A stretch of 5,815 nucleotides of DNA from CAYYSY01 sp964474355 (GTDB lineage: Bacteria; Myxococcota_A; UBA9160; UBA4427). The DNA lies in NCBI GenBank assembly GCA_964474355.1, contig CAYYSY010000357.1, positions 1 to 5,815 on the forward strand, given 5' to 3'. The notes beneath the pieces were generated by a model that saw only the letters and a program-made list of their open reading frames with translations, was not told the DNA's origin and did no database searches. Below are positions 1 through 4,941 of the stretch, in pieces (position 1 is the stretch's first letter; the number at the start of each line of letters is the position of its first letter). Made by a program: the position numbers and the translations under genes.

Positions 1-1152
1 CTCTTCGCCTTCGACCTCGCCCGGCTCGGGCACGTGCCCGTCCGCGAAGCGTCCGGTCATGTTGAGCGTGCGCGACACGAGGTTGCCGAGGTTGTTCGCG
101 AGATCGGCGTTCACGCGCGCGATGAGCAGCTCCTCGCTGAAGTTCGAGTCGAGGCCGAAGCTCATCTCGCGCAGCAGGAAGTAGCGGAACGACTCGAAGC
201 CGTACTTCTCCTTCATCGCGATCGGCGAGATCATGTTGCCGAGGCTCTTCGAGACCTTGCGGCTGTCGATGTTCCAATAGCCATGGACGTTGAGCCGCTG
301 GTAGGGCTCGAGCCCGATGGCGTGCAGCATGCAGGGCCAGAAGACGGCGTGCGGCTTCAGGATGTCCTTGCCGATCAGGTGCTCGACGGCGCCCCAGTAC
401 GTCTCGAACTTCGGGTCGTCGTGATACCCGATGCCCGAGACGTAGTTGATCAGCGCATCGAACCAGACGTAGCAGACGTAGCCATCGTCGAAGGGCAGCT
501 CGATGCCCCACTCGAGCCGCGTCTTCGGCCTGGAGATCGAGAGCGCGCCGCCGAGGCCGCTCTCCTCGGACAGCATCGAGAGCACCTCGTTGCGATAGCG
601 CTCGGGCCGGATGAAGTCGGGGTTGGCCTCGATGTGCGCCTTCAGCCACTCGAAGTGGCGGCCCATCTGGAAGAAGTAGTTCTTCTCGCTGCGTGGCTCG
701 GGTGCTCGCTCGTGATCCTTGCAGAGCCCGTCGACCATGTCGCGCTCCGTGAGGAAACGCTCACAGCCGACGCAGTAGAGGCCCTCGTACTCCTCGAACG
801 TGATCTCGCCGGCGTCGTAGACCCTCTGGAGGATGTCCTGCACCACGCGCACGTGGTCGACGTCGGTCGTGCGGATGTAGCGGTCGTAGGAGATGCCGAG
901 GTCGTCCCACGTCTGCTTGAAGACCGTGGCGAAGTGGTCGGCGACCTCGGCGACGGGCTTGCCCTGCTCGCGGGCGGCCTCGGCGACCTTCTCGCCGTGC
1001 TCGTCGCTGCCGGTCAGGAAGAACGTGTCGTCGCCGCGCAGGCGATGGTGGCGCGCGAGCGCGTCCGCGAGCACGGTCGTGTACGTGTGGCCGATGTGGG
1101 GATCGGCGTTCACGTAGTAGATGGGGGTCGTGACGTAGAACGTCCCGCTCAC
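1..1152 (-). CDS. metG: Methionyl-tRNA synthetase, N-terminal 384 residues (partial at window edge)
   Basis: Class I aminoacyl-tRNA synthetase that charges initiator and elongator tRNA-Met with methionine in the cytoplasm. Read on the minus strand, the protein opens VSGTFYVTTPIYYVNADP and continues into the class I signature HIGH at residues 19-22. The second signature appears as KVSKS at 299-303. Between them, C127-x2-C130 and C144-x2-H147 form a single zinc knuckle of the Thermus-like type rather than the four-cysteine double knot of E. coli. The Rossmann catalytic core and the start of the helical anticodon-binding domain are present. The rest, which includes most of the roughly 600-680 residues usual for the family, lies beyond position 1. 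The GTG start at 1152 is preferred because an AGAGAGGA ribosome-binding site precedes it by 9 nt. An in-frame ATG at 1191 would add 13 residues but has only a poorly spaced AAGG. The gene begins 48 nt after the holB stop, so co-transcription is likely. Confidence 0.97.
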   Translation of the reverse strand, partial: MSGTFYVTTPIYYVNADPHIGHTYTTVLADALARHHRLRGDDTFFLTGSDEHGEKVAEAAREQGKPVAEVADHFATVFKQTWDDLGISYDRYIRTTDVDHVRVVQDILQRVYDAGEITFEEYEGLYCVGCERFLTERDMVDGLCKDHERAPEPRSEKNYFFQMGRHFEWLKAHIEANPDFIRPERYRNEVLSMLSEESGLGGALSISRPKTRLEWGIELPFDDGYVCYVWFDALINYVSGIGYHDDPKFETYWGAVEHLIGKDILKPHAVFWPCMLHAIGLEPYQRLNVHGYWNIDSRKVSKSLGNMISPIAMKEKYGFESFRYFLLREMSFGLDSNFSEELLIARVNADLANNLGNLVSRTLNMTGRFADGHVPEPGEVEGEE

Positions 1153-1161
1153 TCGGTGTGG

Positions 1162-1169
1162 TCCTCTCT
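1162..1169 (-). promoter_or_regulatory. Ribosome-binding site of metG
   Basis: On the minus strand this reads AGAGAGGA, ending 9 nt before the GTG at 1152. It matches the anti-Shine-Dalgarno of 16S rRNA and favours the GTG start over the upstream in-frame ATG at 1191. The GTG start also gives the N-terminus expected for the family, with the HIGH motif about 20 residues in. Confidence 0.65.
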
Positions 1170-1200
1170 GCTCTTCATCGACCCGCGTCATCGACCTTCG

Positions 1201-2109
1201 TCATCGACTCACGGCGCCGCGCACCGCGAAGAGGCTGCGCTCGGCGATCATCTGCGGGTTCGCATTGCGCTGGGCGAGGTCACGCTGGCAGCGCGTCAGC
1301 TCGTGGAACGCATCGAGCAGCGGCCCCACGTCCCGGCCGCGCTCCGCGGCCTGCGCCGCCGTGCGCTCACGCAGCCAGCCGCGGCCGGTGTCGAGCAGCT
1401 TCTCGACCTTCGCCGCGGCGACGGCCCGGGCGCCGCGATAATCCTCGGCCCACTCGAGGAGCTGGGGCAGGCCGAGCTCCTCGATGCCGTCGAAGCGCGT
1501 GACGAGCGCCTGCACCTCTTCGGGCGCCTCATCGCCGCGTAGCGGCATGACCTCCTCGGATGGATAGGCGACCCGGATGCAGCGGGAGCGGATCGTCGGC
1601 AGCAGCGCCGATGCGCTCCGCGCAGCGAGGAGGATCGTGGTGCCCGGCGGTGGCTCCTCGACGATCTTCAGTAGCGCATTCTGGGCGCTGTGATTCAGCC
1701 AGCCCGCGTCGGCAATCACCGCGACGCGGCGACCGCCCTCGCTCGAGGCGAAGTGCAGCGCGCGCTGCAGCCCCCGGACCTGGTGGATGCTGACACGCGT
1801 CGCGTCGGGAGCGAGCTCGAGCCAGTAGAGATCGGGGTGCTCGCCGATGTAGCGAAATGGCGTCTTCGTGTCCTTCTTCGCGTCGAGCACGGGGTGCTCG
1901 ACCTCGGCGTGTGACTTCACGCACGCAGGGCAGACGACACAGGGCCGATCCGCGGGGTCGTCGGCGTCGCAGACGAGGGCGCGGGCGAACCACTCCGCGG
2001 TGCTGCGGGGGGCGTCCCCGGCACCGCTCAGCAGATAGCCGCCGTGGATGCGATCCCTCGCAAGGGCCCCACGCAGCAGGTCTTTCGGGTCGTTCGCATC
2101 CGGGGCCAT
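1201..2109 (-). CDS. holB: DNA polymerase III delta-prime subunit (HolB), clamp loader
   Basis: Subunit of the clamp-loader complex that, with delta and DnaX (tau/gamma), opens the beta sliding clamp and places it on primed DNA. The 302-residue length is close to the family norm. The nucleotide-binding loop is degenerate (GAGDAPRST, 29-37, without the Walker A lysine), as in E. coli delta-prime. A four-cysteine zinc site follows at C47, C57, C60 and C63; the first gap is 9 residues rather than the 8 of E. coli. NALLKIVEEPP lies at 144-154, and SRC at 175-177 carries the conserved clamp-loader arginine. The C-terminus has the helical collar-type ending RNANPQMIAERSLF. The ATG at 2109 is chosen because homology begins just after it; an upstream ATG at 2169 would add 20 unrelated-looking residues. 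No good Shine-Dalgarno is visible at 2109. tmk and ricT, often neighbours of holB, are not seen here. Confidence 0.92.
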   Translation of the reverse strand: MAPDANDPKDLLRGALARDRIHGGYLLSGAGDAPRSTAEWFARALVCDADDPADRPCVVCPACVKSHAEVEHPVLDAKKDTKTPFRYIGEHPDLYWLELAPDATRVSIHQVRGLQRALHFASSEGGRRVAVIADAGWLNHSAQNALLKIVEEPPPGTTILLAARSASALLPTIRSRCIRVAYPSEEVMPLRGDEAPEEVQALVTRFDGIEELGLPQLLEWAEDYRGARAVAAAKVEKLLDTGRGWLRERTAAQAAERGRDVGPLLDAFHELTRCQRDLAQRNANPQMIAERSLFAVRGAVSR

Positions 2110-2311
2110 GGTGCGCGGCAGGGTAGCACCTGACCCCCCGGGTTCACGGCCATGCAGGTGGCATCGCAACTAATCGGGGCGGCTTGGGAATCGCTCGAAC
2201 TTTTCACTCAAGCGCGACGTGGCCCTGCCGAATACGGGAGAGCGAGCATCGCGCTCCACACATCAATTCTCACCTCGGGCTCGAGCTCGGGGGTCGACGA
2301 GGGGACAGACC
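2110..2311. promoter_or_regulatory. Divergent intergenic region between holB and bactofilin gene
   Basis: This 202 bp gap separates two genes transcribed away from each other, so it should hold a promoter for each. It is slightly less GC-rich around 2168-2215 (for example CAACTAATCGG and GAACTTTTCACTC). I found no convincing -35/-10 pair and no -24/-12 element on either strand. A small stem, GAGCG (2240-2244) with CGCTC (2252-2256), lies inside. The promoter role is inferred from gene orientation alone. Confidence 0.4.
2299..2304 (+). promoter_or_regulatory. Ribosome-binding site of the bactofilin gene
   Basis: GAGGGG ends 7 nt before the ATG at 2312. This supports that start over the in-frame ATG at 2219, which has no such site, and over the internal ATG at 2354. 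Confidence 0.65.
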
Positions 2312-2818
2312 ATGGCCATCAGCGGGTTCGGACGGGGCAAGCAGGGTGAGGGAATGAGCAGCGGAGCGGGCTCGATGCCCTCGGCAGCGCCGGCGCCGGC
2401 ACCCTCGAGCGGTGGCGGTGGGGGGCTGACCGCCTTCATCGACCAGGGCTCGCAGTTCGAGGGCAAGCTCTCGTTCAAGGACACCGTCCGCATCGACGGC
2501 GAGTTCAGCGGCGAGATCAGCAGCGAGAACACCCTGATCGTCGGCGAGAGCGGCGAGATCACCGCGACGATCCGCTCGAACGTCGTCGTCGTGTCGGGCT
2601 CGGTCGTCGGCAACATCTACGCGGGGCGCCAGGTCGTCCTTCACAAGACCGCTCGCGTCGAAGGCGACCTCGAGTGCCCGTCGGTCATGATCGAGGAGGG
2701 GGCGCTCTTCAACGGTCATCTCAAGATGAACGCAGGCGGACCGGCCGCACAGAAGCTGAAGCCCGTCGATGGCGGGAGCGGTCAGAGCCCGAAGCCGGGC
2801 AGCACCGACGCGAAATAG
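2312..2818 (+). CDS. Bactofilin family cytoskeletal protein
   Basis: Bactofilins polymerise without nucleotide into filaments, usually at the inner face of the cytoplasmic membrane. In different bacteria they scaffold cell-wall enzymes, stalk or appendage formation, or chromosome-partition proteins. The 168-residue product has the usual three parts. A flexible Ala/Pro/Gly-rich N-terminal tail (1-38) ends in five glycines. A central beta-helix domain (about 39-140) shows hydrophobic strands and turn glycines repeating every 16-18 residues, for example RIDGEFSGEI, LIVGESGEITATI, VVVSGSVVGNI and VMIEEGALFNGHL. A short polar, Pro-rich C-terminal tail follows (141-168). The LTAFIDQGSQFEGKL segment opening the core is typical of the family. 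The start is set by a GAGGGG ribosome-binding site. No adjacent M23 peptidase or ParA/B gene is visible, so its specific role cannot be read from context. Confidence 0.93.
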   Translation: MAISGFGRGKQGEGMSSGAGSMPSAAPAPAPSSGGGGGLTAFIDQGSQFEGKLSFKDTVRIDGEFSGEISSENTLIVGESGEITATIRSNVVVVSGSVVGNIYAGRQVVLHKTARVEGDLECPSVMIEEGALFNGHLKMNAGGPAAQKLKPVDGGSGQSPKPGSTDAK

Positions 2819-2829
2819 GCAGGGGTTCC

Positions 2830-2853
2830 GGGGCACCCGGGATCGCGTGCCCC
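2830..2853 (+). terminator. Hairpin just after bactofilin stop, possible weak terminator
   Basis: GGGGCAC (2830-2836) pairs perfectly with GTGCCCC (2847-2853) across a 10-nt loop, starting 11 nt after the TAG. The sequence that follows, AATCTCTCCTG, is pyrimidine-rich but has no U-run. Intrinsic termination would therefore be weak; the hairpin may instead protect the mRNA 3' end. Confidence 0.35.
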
Positions 2854-3054
2854 AATCTCTCCTGCTCGCCGCACCGCGCGGGTGCACCGGGTGCCGAGCG
2901 GTTGCCAGGCGTTGCAGCAGACCGGGCTCGCTTCGAGCAGGTACCGGCATGGGAGGACGTGCCGGCATCGCGCCGACTGCGGGCTCCGTGGGTGAATCGA
3001 CCGGCAGCTGAACGCCGGTCGGGACCCAGGCCCAGTGGTGGTGCGATGGTCAGC

Positions 3055-3080
3055 CGGCTCGCGATCGAGATCGCGAGCCG
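3055..3080. repeat. Near-perfect palindrome, 12-nt arms with 2-nt centre
   Basis: CGGCTCGCGATC (3055-3066) is exactly complementary to GATCGCGAGCCG (3069-3080), with only GA between them. As RNA it would fold into an 11-bp stem with a CGAG tetraloop. As DNA it could be a two-fold symmetric protein site. It sits 15 nt upstream of the strong terminator. Confidence 0.6.
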
Positions 3081-3095
3081 ACGAGTTCGAATCTG

Positions 3096-3135
3096 AGAGG
3101 CGTCTCGCACTCCGCGAGGCGCCTCTTCGTTTCTT
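3096..3135 (+). terminator. Strong rho-independent terminator, plus strand
   Basis: The left arm AGAGGCGTCTCGC (3096-3108) pairs with GCGAGGCGCCTCT (3114-3126) over 13 bp, with one G-T wobble and a 5-nt ACTCC loop. A T-rich tract, TCGTTTCTT, follows at 3127-3135. On the minus strand the sequence after the hairpin (CAGATTCG) is not a U-tract, so it acts mainly on plus-strand transcripts. It would end read-through from the bactofilin gene 277 nt upstream, or a small RNA in between. Confidence 0.78.
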
Positions 3136-3152
3136 GGGGACGCTGGTGGGCT

Positions 3153-3173
3153 CGCCGCGCGTCTCGCGCGGCG
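3153..3173 (-). terminator. GC-only hairpin directly after the nfu stop codon
   Basis: CGCCGCGCG (3153-3161) and CGCGCGGCG (3165-3173) form a perfect 9-bp stem around a 3-nt loop. On the minus strand it begins 6 nt after the stop codon of the Nfu-type gene. The following minus-strand sequence (AGCCCACCAGCG) lacks a U-tract, so it is at best a non-canonical terminator or a 3'-end stabiliser. Confidence 0.4.
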
Positions 3174-3179
3174 TGCGCG

Positions 3180-3437
3180 CTAGAAGGCGACCACCGCCGT
3201 CACCCCGGGCAGGGCCTCGCGGAGCGGCGCCTCGAGGCCGTACCGGAGCGTCGCGGTCTGGGCGGGGCAGCTGGCGCAAGTCCCCTGGAAGACGACGCGC
3301 ACGGTGCCGTCGGGCTCGATGCCGAGCACCTCGATGTTGCCGCCGTCGGCGACGAGCGCCGGCCGCAGGCGGTCGATGATCGACTCGACGGCGCCGAGGG
3401 GCGGAGCGGGCTGGGCGAACTGACTCTGGTCGCTCAT
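3180..3437 (-). CDS. NifU C-terminal-domain (Nfu-type) Fe-S cluster carrier
   Basis: Small cytosolic protein of the Nfu family. Such proteins assemble or receive a [4Fe-4S] cluster, shared across a dimer by the CxxC cysteines, and pass it to apo-enzymes. The 85-residue product is essentially one Nfu domain. It contains IIDRLRPALVADGGNIEVL (20-38) with the conserved DGGN at 31-34. GTCASCP follows with the cluster-binding C54 and C57, then TLRYGLEAPLREALPGV (63-79). It lacks the N-terminal A-type-like domain of E. coli NfuA and the scaffold domains of full NifU. The ATG at 3437 is chosen because homology begins about 14 residues later; the frame stays open far upstream, but that stretch runs antisense to moaDE. 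An AAGGG lies 14 nt upstream, too far for a good ribosome-binding site. It is divergent from the molybdopterin genes across 102 bp. Confidence 0.92.
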   Translation of the reverse strand: MSDQSQFAQPAPPLGAVESIIDRLRPALVADGGNIEVLGIEPDGTVRVVFQGTCASCPAQTATLRYGLEAPLREALPGVTAVVAF

Positions 3438-3539
3438 GGGGGATGCATCGGCCCTTCGCCGGTCCACGTTGAGGCGAATGCGCGGCCCCCAAGCACCGGC
3501 AGCTCTGCGTGCCCGCGCGCGTGAGCTAGCCTCGGCACC

Positions 3540-4223
3540 ATGCCGATGAAGATCCGCTTGATGCTGTTCGGCGCCCTCCGCGACGAGGCGGATGGAGCGC
3601 GAGAGGTCGATCTGGAGGTCGAGGAGGGGCTCGACGTCGCCGGACTGCGGGCGTTGCTCGCCGAGCGCTGGCCGATGGTCGCGCGCTACGGCGACCGGCT
3701 CGCGGTGTCGGTGAATCTCGAGGTCGCACACGCCAACGTCGTGCTCGCGAACGGTGACGAGGTGGCGCTGCTGCCGCCCGTGGCGGGCGGCTCGGCGGAG
3801 GCCGCCGGACGGCGCTGCACGATCAGCGAGACACCGCTCGACGAGGCCGAGGTCACGGCCCGGGTCGCCGGCGACGACACCGGCGGGATCGTGAGCTTCG
3901 TCGGCGCCGTGCGGAACCAGGCGCGGGGGCACGAGATCGAGCACCTCGAGTACGAGGCCTATCCCGCGATGGCCGAGCGCGAGATGCAGAAGATCGTCGA
4001 CGAGGCCGAGGTCCGCTGGCCCGGGACGCGCGTCGCGATCGCGCACCGCGTGGGCCACCTCAAGATCGGGGACGCAGCGGTCGTGGTCGTCGCGGCGGCG
4101 CCGCATCGCGGTGAGGCCTTCGAGGCCTGCCGGTTCGCGATCGACACGCTCAAGGTCACCGTCCCCATCTGGAAGCGCGAGGTCGCGACGGACGGCGCCT
4201 ACTGGGTGGACGATCACGCGTGA
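3540..4223 (+). CDS. moaDE: Fused MoaD-MoaE molybdopterin synthase
   Basis: Molybdopterin synthase converts cyclic pyranopterin monophosphate to molybdopterin, using sulfur carried as a thiocarboxylate on the C-terminal glycine of MoaD. Both subunits are joined here in one 227-residue chain. Residues 1-84 are a ubiquitin-like MoaD domain (MKIRLMLFGALRD ... LLPPVAGG) whose Gly-Gly at 83-84 is internal. A short linker (85-92) leads into MoaE (about 93-227). MoaE residues matching E. coli active-site positions are present: R125 in GAVRN, H189-R190 in PHRGEAFEA, K205 in DTLKVTVP and K212 in IWKRE. Because sulfuration needs a free MoaD C-terminus, cleavage after Gly84 is likely required, as reported for the fused mycobacterial MoaX. 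The start is ATG 3540, with ATG 3546 as an alternative; neither has a clear ribosome-binding site. The stop lies inside a tandem duplication. moaB follows 60 nt later, probably in the same operon. Confidence 0.95.
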   Translation: MPMKIRLMLFGALRDEADGAREVDLEVEEGLDVAGLRALLAERWPMVARYGDRLAVSVNLEVAHANVVLANGDEVALLPPVAGGSAEAAGRRCTISETPLDEAEVTARVAGDDTGGIVSFVGAVRNQARGHEIEHLEYEAYPAMAEREMQKIVDEAEVRWPGTRVAIAHRVGHLKIGDAAVVVVAAAPHRGEAFEACRFAIDTLKVTVPIWKREVATDGAYWVDDHA

Positions 4224-4264
4224 GGTCGGACCGACGGCGCCTACTGGATGGACGATCACGCGTG
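4179..4264 (+). repeat. Tandem duplication of the moaDE 3' end, including its stop codon
   Basis: Unit 1 (4179-4221, 43 nt) encodes the final residues of MoaDE; unit 2 (4222-4264, 42 nt) follows directly. The 33-nt block from GACGGCGCC through the stop TGA occurs at 4191-4223 and again at 4233-4265, with a single G-to-A change (4206 versus 4248). Near the left end, CGACG in unit 1 is GACC in unit 2. The two stop codons (4221 and 4263) are exactly 42 nt apart and in the same frame. Read-through of the first would add 13 sense residues ending AYWMDDHA. The copy fills most of the moaDE-moaB gap, which would otherwise be 18 nt. Confidence 0.93.
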
Positions 4265-4283
4265 ATGTTCGAGCGGCGGCGGC

Positions 4284-4820
4284 ATGACTGACGGCGAGGC
4301 CCGCCCGGGCGAGGCGCGGCACCACCATCGCAAGGCTGCGCCGGCGAGCGTTACGGCCGTCGTGGTCACGGTGAGTGACACGCGCACCCTCGAGACGGAC
4401 ACGGGGGGTGCGCTCGTCGCATCCGAGCTCGAGGCAGCGGGGCATCGCGTCGTCGATCGCAGCATCGTGCCCGACGAGCCGACTGCCATCGGGGCGGCCC
4501 TCGACGAGGGGCTGGTGCGAGACGGCGTCGAGGCGATCGTCTTCACCGGTGGCACCGGCGTGGCCCCGCGCGACGTGACACCCGAGACGGTCGAGGCGAA
4601 GCTCGAGCGCGTGGTGCCCGGGTTCGGAGAGCTGTTTCGCATGCTCTCGTACGAGGACATCGGCCCGGCGGCGCTGCTCTCGCGCGCGACGGCAGGCCTC
4701 GCGCGTGGCCGCGTGGTGTTCGTGATCCCGGGCTCCCGGGGCGCGGTGCGGCTCGCGATGGAGAAGCTGATCGTGCCCGAGATCGGTCACCTCGCGGGCG
4801 AGGCGCGAAAGACGCGCTGA
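4284..4820 (+). CDS. moaB: MoaB/Mog-family molybdenum cofactor biosynthesis protein
   Basis: Family members bind molybdopterin. Mog-type proteins adenylylate it with ATP to prime molybdenum insertion by MoeA; MoaB-type proteins are close relatives, some with this activity and some (as in E. coli) without a settled role. The 178-residue chain has a polar N-terminal extension (1-22, with three histidines at 13-15) before the domain opens at AVVVTVSDTRTLETDTGG. It carries IVPDEP (61-66), the nucleotide/pterin loop TGGTG (88-92) followed by RDVTPE (96-101), GFGELFRMLSYEDIG (113-127) and PGS (149-151). The DTR, RDVTPE and FRMLSYE wording resembles MoaB more than E. coli MogA. The ATG at 4284 follows a GAGCGGCGGC stretch that is only a poor ribosome-binding site. 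Coupling to an upstream short frame (ATG 4265 to stop 4291, overlapping this start) is possible. Position directly after moaDE fits a cofactor operon. Confidence 0.92.
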   Translation: MTDGEARPGEARHHHRKAAPASVTAVVVTVSDTRTLETDTGGALVASELEAAGHRVVDRSIVPDEPTAIGAALDEGLVRDGVEAIVFTGGTGVAPRDVTPETVEAKLERVVPGFGELFRMLSYEDIGPAALLSRATAGLARGRVVFVIPGSRGAVRLAMEKLIVPEIGHLAGEARKTR

Positions 4821-4941
4821 GAGAGCCGCGTTCCAGCCACAGCGGAATCTTGTCGGCGGGCCCGTAAGCGCTCGTCGCGAATCGACGTGCCTCGCAGATT
4901 TCGGTGCTCCTCTGCGCCACAACGCTGGGGGTCGTGACCAC

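Larger units (their letters stand above)
2819..3179. other. Gene-free, hairpin-rich region between converging genes; possible 3' UTR or small RNA
   Basis: I see no credible protein gene here: the open frames are Arg/Pro/Ala-rich, match no family I know, and cross into neighbouring genes. The region is instead dense in inverted repeats. In order these are GGGGCAC/GTGCCCC (2830-2853), GCACC/GGTGC (2871-2885), GCTCG/CGAGC (2926-2938), CCGGCA/TGCCGG (2944-2965), CGACCGGC/GCCGGTCG (2998-3021), a 12-bp-arm palindrome (3055-3080), a terminator (3096-3135) and a GC-only hairpin (3153-3173). Short stems arise by chance in GC-rich DNA, but the last four are long and perfect or nearly so. It does not resemble SRP RNA, RNase P RNA, tmRNA or a tRNA. 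It could be a long bactofilin 3' UTR or an independent RNA ending at 3135; no promoter is evident. Confidence 0.4.

Noticed and set aside
34..1542. 502-codon open frame on the plus strand, antisense to metG and the end of holB
   Set aside because: The minus strand carries unmistakable MetRS and HolB motifs. The plus-strand frame is an Arg/Val/Glu/Leu-rich shadow with no recognisable domain, as expected opposite GC-rich codon-biased genes.
3085..3093. GTTCGAATC, resembling the T-loop of a tRNA just before a terminator
   Set aside because: The flanking five-nucleotide arms (ACGAG and CTGAG) pair at only two positions, and no matching acceptor stem, D-arm or anticodon arm lies upstream or on the other strand.
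2674..3110. Several open frames of 80-140 codons on both strands in the bactofilin-nfu gap
   Set aside because: They overlap bactofilin or the terminator, have biased Arg/Pro/Ala/Ser composition, and lack ribosome-binding sites or recognisable domains.
3438..3539. Possible molybdenum-cofactor riboswitch upstream of moaDE
   Set aside because: The gap is only 102 bp and I could not find the extended conserved stem-loops such an element needs.
4221..4265. TGA read-through or selenocysteine insertion at the first moaDE stop
   Set aside because: No selenocysteine-insertion hairpin is evident after 4223. Homology to MoaE is complete at the first stop, and the extension is just a copy of the preceding residues.
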